From: an uncultured Acidobacteriota bacterium
GTDB taxonomy: Bacteria > Acidobacteriota > Vicinamibacteria > Fen-336
Assembly: GCA_902826455.1 (NCBI GenBank)
Contig: CADEEV010000001.1
Coordinates: 1-64,000, forward strand
Direction of reading: 5' to 3'
DNA: 64,000 nt
This document shows positions 1-7,389 of the stretch, piece after piece. The notes under the pieces were generated by a model. It searched no databases. It saw only the letters and a list, made by a program, of their open reading frames with translations, and had not been told where the DNA came from. The translations under genes and the position numbers were made by a program. Position 1 is the stretch's first letter; each line of letters opens with the position of its first letter.

Positions 1-337
1 GGCGGCCGGGCTGGCGACGGCAGGACTGCCGGCCCGCGGCCTGGCGCAGGCCGGCGTGGGTGACCTTGACGATCGGCTCCTCGCGCCAGCGATCGGGCGC
101 CGCCAGCATCGACAGCACCCACTCGACCGGGTCGAGGCCGAGGATCGACTCGCCGCCCGTGAACGGCTTCGCGCCGCCCACGCGCCGCGCCGTCTCACGG
201 GCGAACGTATCGAGGGGCTTGATGCGGCCCCCCTCCTGGATCGCGATCGTCCGGAGCGGATCGAGCTCAGGCCCTGCTTGAAGCGGGCTCGGCGCGAGAA
301 GCAGGAACAGCGGTATCAGTGCGAGGGTCGGCTTCAT
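1..337 (-). CDS. ccsA: Cytochrome c biogenesis CcsA/ResC-like protein, N-terminal part (runs off the window)
   Basis: Only the first 112 residues are visible. They begin with a Sec-type signal (MKPTLALIPLFLLLAPSPLQA) followed by a periplasmic stretch containing I-K-P-L-D-T-F-A-R-E-T and S-I-L-G-L-D-P-V-E-W. From family knowledge, this type of N-terminal extension precedes the multi-membrane-span CcsA/ResC haem-handling domain in many non-model bacteria; that domain itself lies outside the window, so the call rests on the N-terminus and on the neighbour. The start at 337 was chosen because it gives an intact signal peptide, although it overlaps the end of resB by 71 bases. With ResB the product would form the system II haem export and cytochrome c attachment complex in the cytoplasmic membrane. 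Confidence 0.65.
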   Translation of the reverse strand, partial: MKPTLALIPLFLLLAPSPLQAGPELDPLRTIAIQEGGRIKPLDTFARETARRVGGAKPFTGGESILGLDPVEWVLSMLAAPDRWREEPIVKVTHAGLRQAAGRQSCRRQPGR

Positions 338-1781
338 GCGATTTCTCCCGAAGGCGATGGGCCGCGAGGGCCCGCGCCGCCTGGCGTCGGGCCAGGTACG
401 GCTTGAGATAGAACATCCACGCGACGCCCAGGCCGATCAGCGTGACGCCGGCATACACGAGGGGCAGGCCCGGGGCACGCGCGACGGAAAAGATCGACAT
501 CATCGGCTCGCCTTCGACGAAGGAGGCCTGGAAGAAGATGTACCCGCGATAGTGGAGCGGGTGGTTCATGGAGATGTGGTGCTCGGAGACGCCGCGCTCG
601 GGGTCCTCGACGCGGACCCAGCTCTCGAAGGTGGCGGCCATGTTCGAGCCCGGGTACTTGTCCGAGTTGAACTTCAGCAGCGTGACCTTGAAGGGCACCT
701 GCATCTCGGGGGAGCGGTAGGCGACGGTCGCGCTGCCGTTCCCGAAGCGCACCGAACGGGCCTCGGTCCACAGCAGCCATTCCGAGGGCGTGCGTCCGCC
801 GGGACCCTCCAGGTGCAGCTTCACGGCCGGCATGCGTCGCTCGTCCTTCTCGGGGGGCTTCGCGGACGTGACCGTGCGCGCGAGGGTCGCGTGCTCGAGC
901 ACCTGGTCGACCAGGAGCGTCATGCCCATCCAGGGGGTCTGGATGGGCTCGCCGACCTTCACGACGCCGTTCGAGCCCGGGCCGCTCTTCTGGGTGAGCC
1001 CGTAGCGCAGGCTCCCGTCGGGCCCGCGGACGAACGACACGTGGTTCTGGCCCGGGCCGTGGGCCAGCAGCGACGTGGCTTCGGCGTCGCTCGCGGCCAC
1101 GTGATAGCCGAGCGAGGCGGGCCCGAAGTCCACGTGGCTGCGGGCCTCGTCCTGGGCCACGAGCCAGGCTTCCTGGGTCGCGAACGGCGCCTTCAGGACG
1201 AAGTGCAGCGCCGGGTTGGCCGTCGTGCCCTCGGTGAACGACTCCGTGACCGCGGCATGGGGGTAGAAGTCCTCGGCTACCAGCGTCACCTGGGTGCCGG
1301 GCACGGCATAGCGCCGTTCCTTGCCCGGGGCCGGAGCCGACTTCTCGAAGGCGACCGGGAAGTGGCCGTGGGCCGCGCTGTCCGGAAGAGCGACCTGCAG
1401 CGAGCGCTCGAGCAGCGTCACGCGGTCGGTGGACTCTCCCTCGAAGAGCGCCATGTTCGAGTCGAGGCCGTAGTGGAGCGAGATCAGAGAGCCGGCGAGC
1501 AGGGTCAGGATGCCGATGTGGGCCATCACGAAGCCGGCGTGATGACGCTTGAACGGGTAGCGCTTCATCATCGCGCAGAAGATGTTGCAGCCCAGGGTCA
1601 CGAGGATGAGGGCGAACCACCACGTCTTGTAGATCTCGCGCTGCACGGCCTCGGTGCCGTGGCTCATCTCGTAGAACGTCGCGTAGGCGCAGGTGCCGCC
1701 CAGGGTCAGCATCGTGGTGACGGCCAGGCCCAGGGAGGCCAAGGCCGAGAACACGCGATCGGGGAGGGAGGAAGCAGCCAC
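267..1781 (-). CDS. resB: ResB-like cytochrome c maturation protein
   Basis: This 504-residue membrane protein has the ResB layout: three closely spaced membrane segments near the N-terminus (about residues 11-36, 54-71 and 82-104), a large periplasmic domain, and a fourth span at about 440-459 followed by a short basic tail. The stretch N-H-P-L-H-Y-R-G-Y-I-F-F-Q-A-S before the last span is the typical ResB signature. ResB works with CcsA/ResC to deliver haem to apocytochrome c outside the cytoplasmic membrane (system II), and the partner gene follows directly. The start is a GTG; a CAGAAT -10-like element lies just upstream, so the mRNA leader may be very short. The gene is divergent from the FHA gene. 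Confidence 0.85.
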   Translation of the reverse strand: MAASSLPDRVFSALASLGLAVTTMLTLGGTCAYATFYEMSHGTEAVQREIYKTWWFALILVTLGCNIFCAMMKRYPFKRHHAGFVMAHIGILTLLAGSLISLHYGLDSNMALFEGESTDRVTLLERSLQVALPDSAAHGHFPVAFEKSAPAPGKERRYAVPGTQVTLVAEDFYPHAAVTESFTEGTTANPALHFVLKAPFATQEAWLVAQDEARSHVDFGPASLGYHVAASDAEATSLLAHGPGQNHVSFVRGPDGSLRYGLTQKSGPGSNGVVKVGEPIQTPWMGMTLLVDQVLEHATLARTVTSAKPPEKDERRMPAVKLHLEGPGGRTPSEWLLWTEARSVRFGNGSATVAYRSPEMQVPFKVTLLKFNSDKYPGSNMAATFESWVRVEDPERGVSEHHISMNHPLHYRGYIFFQASFVEGEPMMSIFSVARAPGLPLVYAGVTLIGLGVAWMFYLKPYLARRQAARALAAHRLREKSHEADPRTDTAVPASRAEPASSRA

Positions 1782-1845
1782 GGCGGTTTTCCATTCTGGG
1801 TGCTTCGCGCGGAGGAGTCAATGGTCTAGAATCGCGGCCACCAGC
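1782..1845. promoter_or_regulatory. Divergent promoter region between resB and the FHA gene
   Basis: This 64-base gap holds TAGAAT at 1827-1832, 13 bases before the ATG of the FHA gene, and on the minus strand CAGAAT (1797-1792), 10 bases before the GTG of resB. Both are read as -10 boxes of short-leader promoters; no convincing -35 is seen for either. Confidence 0.45.
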
Positions 1846-2805
1846 ATGGCAAAGCTCCGACTCATCCCGGCCTCCGGCGCGCCGCACTCGATCGAGCAGG
1901 ACGAAGCGGTGATCGGACGCGAACCCACGGTGGACGTGGTGGTTGCGGACGGCTCCGTGTCCCGGAAGCACGCCAAGATCCAGCGCCGCGGCGAAGGCTG
2001 GGCGGTCGTGGACCAGGGCAGCGCCAACGGCACCTTCATCGATTCCCACCGCGTGGCCGAGGCCGTGCTCCGCGACGGTCAGGAGCTGCGGGTCGGGGCC
2101 GTGGCGTTCCGGGTCGAGATCGAAACGCCCGCCGACGACGGCCGCACCCTCGGCGTCCCCGAGGACTCCGCCGAGGCCACGATCGTCCACGACGGGCCTC
2201 TCGACGTCCCGCCGCCGCCGCCTCCTCCTCCGCCCCCGGCCCGGGTCGCCGCCCCGCCCCCGCTTCCGCCCCGTGCCGCGAGCCCGCCCCCGCCGCCGAC
2301 CGGACCCCATGCCGGATCGCGCACGCCCGTCGTCTCGGGCCCCGGCCCGGGCTCCGGCCCGGCGCCCCGCAAGGGCAAGGGACCGCTGTTCTGGGCGTTC
2401 ATGGGCTGCGGCGGCTGCCTCACCATGGTGCTGCTGCTGGTCGCCGTGATCGCCGGCGGCCTGTACTTCATGACGAAGAGCGCCGTCGATGGCGTGCAGG
2501 CGCCTCTTGCGGCCCTGCGCTCCGGGTCCGTCGACGAGGCCTATGGGCACATGTCCTCGGAGTACCAGGCGCGCGTGTCGCGCGAGGACTTCGCGGCCCT
2601 GCTCGAGGCGCACCCCTCCCTGAAGGACAACGCGGACGCCAACTTCTGGCCGCCGAACGGCAGCGTCCAGGTGGTGAACGACCGGGCCCGGCTCACCGGG
2701 ACCCTGACCTCGCGCTCCGGTGTCAGCGAGAAGGTGTCGTTCGAGCTCGTGAAGGAGGGCGGGAGCTGGAAGATCTCGACGCTCGACGTCGAGGGAGGCT
2801 CTTGA
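1846..2805 (+). CDS. FHA-domain single-pass membrane protein
   Basis: The product has 319 residues. Residues 1-92 form an FHA domain with the phosphothreonine-binding residues visible (G24-R25, S37, R40-K41-H42, N61-G62). A linker of about 120-178 is proline-rich, then comes a membrane span at about 181-209 and a small extracytoplasmic domain at 215-319 that looks like an alpha+beta NTF2-like/DUF4878-type fold (E-A-Y-x-x-M-S-x-E-Y near its start). The FHA domain faces the cytoplasm, so the protein could pass a Ser/Thr-kinase phosphorylation signal to the envelope side; no kinase is encoded nearby. The ATG at 1846 was chosen over longer reading frames because it starts exactly at the FHA fold and has a -10 box just upstream. 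The stop overlaps the next start. Confidence 0.7.
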   Translation: MAKLRLIPASGAPHSIEQDEAVIGREPTVDVVVADGSVSRKHAKIQRRGEGWAVVDQGSANGTFIDSHRVAEAVLRDGQELRVGAVAFRVEIETPADDGRTLGVPEDSAEATIVHDGPLDVPPPPPPPPPPARVAAPPPLPPRAASPPPPPTGPHAGSRTPVVSGPGPGSGPAPRKGKGPLFWAFMGCGGCLTMVLLLVAVIAGGLYFMTKSAVDGVQAPLAALRSGSVDEAYGHMSSEYQARVSREDFAALLEAHPSLKDNADANFWPPNGSVQVVNDRARLTGTLTSRSGVSEKVSFELVKEGGSWKISTLDVEGGS

Positions 2806-3125
2806 GCGCTCCGCCGTACCCCGAGCCGATCGAGATCCGTCACGAGCGTGGAGCCCGCCGCCTGGTCGTCCAGTGGGACGACGGCCACGTGTCCACGTAC
2901 GGGCTCGACTACCTCCGCAGCTGGTGTCCTTGCGCCGGCTGCCAGGGCCATGCGCCGACGTCGCGCTACCTCGACCTGCACGACCAGGACCTGGCGCACC
3001 TCGAGGCGGTCGGGAACTACGCGATGGCTCCCACCTGGAGCGACGGGCACTCGACGGGCATCTTCAGCTTCCGCCTGCTCCGGGGCCTGTGCCCTTGCGA
3101 CGACTGCGGCGGGGAGCGGCGCTAG
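2802..3125 (+). CDS. DUF971 / gamma-butyrobetaine hydroxylase N-terminal-like protein
   Basis: The 107-residue product is a stand-alone DUF971 domain: an R-R-L-V-V-Q-W-D-D-G-H beta segment, an L-R-x-x-C-P-C-A-x-C motif, and a closing G-I-F-S-F motif. A second pair of closely spaced cysteines (C-P-C-D-D-C) sits at the C-terminus. In the family such domains are found alone or fused to Mrp-type Fe-S carriers and are thought to bind iron-sulphur or metal, but no activity is established. The start is a TTG whose last two bases lie in the TGA stop of the FHA gene, so the two genes are translationally coupled. The C-terminal cysteines could bind zinc or an Fe-S cluster; this is inference. Confidence 0.75.
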   Translation: MSAPPYPEPIEIRHERGARRLVVQWDDGHVSTYGLDYLRSWCPCAGCQGHAPTSRYLDLHDQDLAHLEAVGNYAMAPTWSDGHSTGIFSFRLLRGLCPCDDCGGERR

Positions 3126-3129
3126 CGCG

Positions 3130-3927
3130 CTAGTCGCGCAGCCGGAAGCGCACGCCGTCGCGGACGGCGGCGGCGGCCCGCGCCCACTCGACGCTTCCGA
3201 GATAGCGCCGCAGGGGCTCCGTGAGCGGGGTCGCCATCTCCGCGGCCTCCCACGTGAAGGGCCGGCCGTCGGGCTCCTCGGCCACGCGTCCCGCGTCGAG
3301 CGCGGCCGAGGCCGCGGCCACGTGGAGCGCGCCGAGGTCGCGCCGCAGCGCCTCGAAGCGGCCCTGGCGCGCGGGCGACACGAAGCGGTACACGGACGAG
3401 TAGAAGACGGCGTTGTGGAAGTACTCGGGGACGTTCAACACCGCGTCCTTGCCCCAGGCCGCGGCCCACGCGTGGATGCGCAGCATCAAGGGCCGCGTCA
3501 GCCGCAGCCCGGGGTGGCGCTGGCCCGGCAGCTGCGGCCGCTCGGGCGTGAAGGACGCACGGGGGTCCTGCATCTCGAGCCAGTGGATCGAGAGGACCGA
3601 GAGCGTGTCGAGGCCCGCGGGCCGCGGCGACAGCCTCGAGGTGAGGAGCGATTCCTCGGAGAGCCGCAGGTCGACGAGGGCTTCGGGCTCGCCTCTCGCC
3701 AGCACGCGCAGCCGATGCTCGCCGCTCTCGAAGGCGGTGCGCAGGACGAGGTCCGCGTAGCCGCGCGCGGCGAGCCCGGCGAAGAGCCCGGCGTCCTTCA
3801 GCTCCCGCTCGAGCCCCGGGCCATCGAAGCGGCGCAGGAAGAGCGGAGACTCCCGGGGCTCGTCCTCGGCGAGGTCGAGGGCGGTGAGGTCGAGGAAGTC
3901 GCGTCGCGCGTCGCGCTTGGGCTTCAA
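3130..3927 (-). CDS. Hypothetical protein, 265 aa
   Basis: I do not recognise this family. The protein is soluble-looking, without signal peptide or membrane span, and rich in arginine and leucine. The most conserved-looking part is the middle: Q-L-P-G-Q-R-H-P-G-L-R-L followed by H-A-W-A-A-A-W-G-K-D and P-E-Y-F-H-N-A-V-F-Y-S-S-V-Y-R-F, which has the density of His, Tyr and Trp expected around an active site. It starts with TTG 13 bases after the stop of the SDR-like gene on the same strand, so the two probably form an operon. No clear ribosome site precedes the TTG and the start could be a few codons off. The 3' end faces the DUF971 gene with 4 bases between. Confidence 0.6.
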   Translation of the reverse strand: MKPKRDARRDFLDLTALDLAEDEPRESPLFLRRFDGPGLERELKDAGLFAGLAARGYADLVLRTAFESGEHRLRVLARGEPEALVDLRLSEESLLTSRLSPRPAGLDTLSVLSIHWLEMQDPRASFTPERPQLPGQRHPGLRLTRPLMLRIHAWAAAWGKDAVLNVPEYFHNAVFYSSVYRFVSPARQGRFEALRRDLGALHVAAASAALDAGRVAEEPDGRPFTWEAAEMATPLTEPLRRYLGSVEWARAAAAVRDGVRFRLRD

Positions 3928-3940
3928 GGCGAAGCCGGCG

Positions 3941-5617
3941 CTATTTCATCCGCGCGCCCTTCTCCTCGGTCGCGAAGACCCAGCCCACGACCTTGCCGGG
4001 CTGGATCAGTCCCTCGGCGCTCCAGAACTGGCGGTCGCGAAGGAAGCGGGACGAGGAGTCGGACGGCGCAATCGACTGGATCTCGGCCTCGATCGCGTCG
4101 AAGCGGGCCTTCCAGCGCTGCATGTTCGCCTCGCGCAGGTCGACCCAGCCGGCCCAGGCCCAGCTCTCGAGGGACTCGGCGGTCACGGCGTGGGAGTCGC
4201 CGGGCGCCGCCACGGGCGGGATCTTGCACTCGGGTCCGCGCAGCAGGCCGCCGTCCGGGAGCAGGATCGGGATCCCGATCGAGACGATCTCGCGTCGCCG
4301 CAGCGGGTCGTCGAGCACCGCGAGGGCGCGCCTCGAGAGCTCCGCGGGCGCCGCCTCGCGCACGGCGGACATGGTGCCGAAGGCGCGCCGCAGCAGGTCG
4401 GCCTCGTGGAGCAGCTTGGAGAGCCGCGGCGGGCCCAGGTTCTCGAAGGCGACGCTGCGCACCTCGTGCTGCTTCTCGAGGTTGCGAAGCTTCTCGAGTG
4501 CCCAGTGCCGCATCAGCCCCGCGCGGTACGTGGGGCCCATGACGGCGTTGTCGAGGGCGTTGATGATGTCGTGGCCGGTGTTGCCGCCGGAGAGCTCGCG
4601 CGCCACCGTGTCGGCGATCTCCTCGGGCGTCACGAACTCCATCTGCTCGCCCGTGGTGATCGCCGAGAACTCCTCGAGGGAGAAGATGCCGTTCTCGCCG
4701 GTGTCGATGAAGACGCTCTTCAGCGTCTCGCCGGTGGCCGTGCCGTGGGCCGGGTCGACCGACCGGAAGCGCCCTCCCGGCGCCACGCGCTCGGGCGTGC
4801 CCGGATCGAACAGGGTCACGGGCCTGCCGGCCCGCAGGATCTCGCCGTAGCCGATGCGCTTCCACGCGATCGCCGCAGCGGGCTTGATCTCCTTGATGAT
4901 CGGGCCGTCGGGCGTGCGCGCCATGAGGAAGAGCAGCAGGGTGTGGGCGCCGGCGAGCGCGCTCTTCGAGAGCAGCACTCGCGAGGGCTTCTCTTCCGAG
5001 TGGGTGTACGGGATGTTGAGGCCCATGCCCCCGGTGCCCGAGGTGCCGATCTTGACGTAGGCCCCGGTGCCCGAGCGCACCATCGACTGGTACAGCACCT
5101 GGACGTGGCGGATCAGCTGCGGCACGTAGTCCGTGACGAGGAGCGTCTCGAGGCTCTCGCGCAGGTCGCGGCCCTCCTTGGCCGCGGTCCAGGCGAGCCG
5201 GCTCGTCTTGTAGATGTCCTGGTACGCGATCCCGGTCGCGGTGTTGACGGCGTCGATGATGATGTCGGGCTTCGCGGTCGCGATGAGCTGGTAGAGGTAG
5301 TATTCGGAGGCGGCCTGCTCCGAGAGGGGATCGAGCAGGCTCTCGATGAGGCGCGCCCGGTTCGCTGGATCGGCGTACACCTCGCGCCGCACCCTGTCTT
5401 TCCAGTCGCCGAAGGCGAACACGTCGCCCCAGGCCGGCTCGAGCGCGACGCCCGCGGCCTCGGAGGAGATGTTGCGCACGGCCTCCTCGGCCTCGTCGCG
5501 TCGCAGCGAGAGCAGGATCAGCTTGGCGGGACGCTCGGGAAGCAGGCGCCGGGCCACCGCCTGGCCGACGAGGCCGTAGCCGCCGAGGATCAGGACCGTC
5601 TTGCCGCGGATGTCCAT
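3941..5617 (-). CDS. Large SDR-like NAD(P)-binding protein (558 aa)
   Basis: The N-terminus carries a classic Rossmann loop, V-L-I-L-G-G-Y-G-L-V-G-Q-A-V-A-R-R-L-L (G-x-x-G-x-x-G), and later A-K-P-D-I-I-I-D-A-V-N-T-A-T-G as in extended short-chain dehydrogenases. At 558 residues it is about twice the usual SDR length; the C-terminal half is not recognised. A catalytic Y-x-x-x-K is not obvious, so the reaction is unknown. The ATG at 5617 starts directly before the Rossmann strand; an in-frame longer version would run through the likely promoter (TAAGAT on the minus strand, 5634-5629). The next gene downstream is the 265-residue hypothetical, probably co-transcribed. Confidence 0.65.
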   Translation of the reverse strand: MDIRGKTVLILGGYGLVGQAVARRLLPERPAKLILLSLRRDEAEEAVRNISSEAAGVALEPAWGDVFAFGDWKDRVRREVYADPANRARLIESLLDPLSEQAASEYYLYQLIATAKPDIIIDAVNTATGIAYQDIYKTSRLAWTAAKEGRDLRESLETLLVTDYVPQLIRHVQVLYQSMVRSGTGAYVKIGTSGTGGMGLNIPYTHSEEKPSRVLLSKSALAGAHTLLLFLMARTPDGPIIKEIKPAAAIAWKRIGYGEILRAGRPVTLFDPGTPERVAPGGRFRSVDPAHGTATGETLKSVFIDTGENGIFSLEEFSAITTGEQMEFVTPEEIADTVARELSGGNTGHDIINALDNAVMGPTYRAGLMRHWALEKLRNLEKQHEVRSVAFENLGPPRLSKLLHEADLLRRAFGTMSAVREAAPAELSRRALAVLDDPLRRREIVSIGIPILLPDGGLLRGPECKIPPVAAPGDSHAVTAESLESWAWAGWVDLREANMQRWKARFDAIEAEIQSIAPSDSSSRFLRDRQFWSAEGLIQPGKVVGWVFATEEKGARMK

Positions 5618-5673
5618 GCCGGGCCGGTATCTTATGCGAACGGCGCGGGAGGGACGATAATCCCGCACCCCCG
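5618..5673. promoter_or_regulatory. Divergent short-leader promoters (SDR-like gene / histidine kinase)
   Basis: In this 56-base gap GATAAT (5656-5661) lies 12 bases before the kinase ATG, and minus-strand TAAGAT (5634-5629) lies 11 bases before the SDR-like ATG. Both fit sigma-70 -10 boxes; -35 boxes are not evident. Confidence 0.4.
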
Positions 5674-7389
5674 ATGAACTGGCACTTCACGCCCCCGGCG
5701 GCGCCCCTCCTCGTGGGCGCGGCGGTGATGCTCCTGATCGCCGAGATCGTGAGGCGCCGCGGCCCGATGCGCGGCGCGGCGCCGTTCCGGCTCCTGTGCT
5801 ACGGCATCTGCGTCTACGTCGTCGGCTACGCCCTCGAGCTGGGCGTGTCGACGCCCGCCGAGGTCCTGCGCTGCCTCAAGATCGAGTACTTCGGCGTCGC
5901 GATGCTGCCGGGACTGACGCTGCTCACGGCACTCTCCTTCACGGGCCGCGTGCGCTACCTGACGCCGCTCAACGTCGCGCTGCTCTTCGTGATCCCCGCG
6001 ATCACCTGGCTCCTCGTCCTGACCAACGAGCGGCACCAGTGGATCTGGCGCGCGATCGACGTCGACACGAGCCTGGGCTTCACGCGCACCACGTTCCTGC
6101 GCGGGCCCTGGTACGTGGTCCACAACACGATCTACACACAGCTCACGCTGGTGCTGACCCTGGTCACCCTCTGGCGGGCGTTCCAGGCCGCGGAGGGCAC
6201 GTTCCGACGCCAGGTCGCGGTGCTGACGGTCGCCGTGGCCATCCCGATCGTCGTGCACTCCGTCTACCTCGCGACGCCGTGGTTCGTCGGCCTCGACCCG
6301 AACCCCTACGCCCTGCTGCTGACGGCGACCACGCTCGCCTGGGGCATGCTGGAGTCGGCGCTGCTGGACCTCGTGCCCGAGGCCCAGGAGCGCGTCTTCG
6401 CGAGCCTCGCGGACCCCGTCGTCGTCCTCGACGACCGGCGCCGCGTCGTCGCTCTCAACCCGGCCGCGGAGGGAGCCCTCGGCGTCGCCGCGGAGCGGGC
6501 GATCGGCCGCACCGTCTCCGACGTGCTGCCGGCCCTCGCGCCGCTCACCGAAGGGCGCCGCCTCGAGGAGGCGTTCCAGGCGTCCTTCGGCCTCGGGCGC
6601 GACGGCCACGAGCGCCAGTTCGAGGCGCGCGTGACCCCGCTCTCGCCGCGCCGCGGCCAAGTCGGGGGCCGCCTCGTCGTCTTGCAGGACGTGACCGAGC
6701 GGCGCCAGGTCGAGAAGCTGCGCGAGGACCTCGTGAACACCCTCGTCCACGACCTGCGCAACCCGCTGACCGTGGTGCGGGCGTCCACCGACCTGCTGGC
6801 GATCGACGAGCAGGCGGGGCAGCGCGTCCGCGACCTGGTCGAGCCGGCGCGTCTCGCCACGCGCCGGCTGCTCGATCTCGTGAGCCGGCTCCTCGAGGTC
6901 CACACGCTGCAGAGCGGGCGGCTGCCTCTCGAGCGCTCCCGGGTCCGGGTCGAGGCGCTGATCGCCGAGGCCGTCGAGATGCAGGCCCCGCTCGCCCGCG
7001 GCAAGGACCAGCGCCTCGCCGTCGAGATCGAGCCCGGGCTGCCGCCCCTCGACGTCGATCGCGAGCTCGTGGCGCGCGTCCTGCAGAACCTGATCGGCAA
7101 CGCGATCAAGTTCACCGGCGCCGGCGAGATCCGCATCGCCGCGCGGGCCGCCGCGGGCGCCGCTCTCGAGGTGAGCGTCCACGACGCGGGCCCCGGCATC
7201 CCTCACGAGCTGCAGGCGCGGCTGTTCCGCGAGTTCGCCCGCGGCACCCAGGCCGGCCGGGGCACGGGCCTGGGACTCGCCTTCTGCCACAGCGCGATCA
7301 CGGCCCACGGCGGCACGATCTCGGCCGAGAGCGATCCCGGGCGAGGCACGACCCTGGCCTTCCGGCTGCCGGTTACGCCTCCGTCATGA
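5674..7389 (+). CDS. Sensor histidine kinase with 7TM, PAS, HisKA and HATPase domains
   Basis: Residues 1-230 are a seven-span membrane sensor of the histidine-kinase N-terminal 7TM type, with no large periplasmic loop. A PAS domain follows (about 236-345), then HisKA with the phospho-accepting H359 in V-H-D-L-R-N-P-L, and a HATPase with the N box (Q-N-L-I-G-N-A-I-K-F-T), G1 (D-A-G-P-G-I) and G2 (G-R-G-T-G-L-G-L-A-F). All residues needed for autophosphorylation are present. No response regulator gene adjoins it, so it is an orphan kinase in this window. The ligand is unknown; 7TM sensors of this group usually detect membrane-soluble or small extracellular signals. Its last 17 bases overlap the convergent dehydrogenase gene. 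Confidence 0.85.
   Translation: MNWHFTPPAAPLLVGAAVMLLIAEIVRRRGPMRGAAPFRLLCYGICVYVVGYALELGVSTPAEVLRCLKIEYFGVAMLPGLTLLTALSFTGRVRYLTPLNVALLFVIPAITWLLVLTNERHQWIWRAIDVDTSLGFTRTTFLRGPWYVVHNTIYTQLTLVLTLVTLWRAFQAAEGTFRRQVAVLTVAVAIPIVVHSVYLATPWFVGLDPNPYALLLTATTLAWGMLESALLDLVPEAQERVFASLADPVVVLDDRRRVVALNPAAEGALGVAAERAIGRTVSDVLPALAPLTEGRRLEEAFQASFGLGRDGHERQFEARVTPLSPRRGQVGGRLVVLQDVTERRQVEKLREDLVNTLVHDLRNPLTVVRASTDLLAIDEQAGQRVRDLVEPARLATRRLLDLVSRLLEVHTLQSGRLPLERSRVRVEALIAEAVEMQAPLARGKDQRLAVEIEPGLPPLDVDRELVARVLQNLIGNAIKFTGAGEIRIAARAAAGAALEVSVHDAGPGIPHELQARLFREFARGTQAGRGTGLGLAFCHSAITAHGGTISAESDPGRGTTLAFRLPVTPPS

Noticed and set aside
2211-2310. CCG/CCT-rich stretch, a possible simple repeat
   Set aside because: It encodes the proline linker of the FHA protein and is irregular at codon level, so it is not called as a repeat element.
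334-2613. Minus-strand open frame of 759 codons across resB and the FHA gene
   Set aside because: It has Arg/Gly/Pro-rich low-complexity translation and overlaps resB, which has membrane spans and family motifs.
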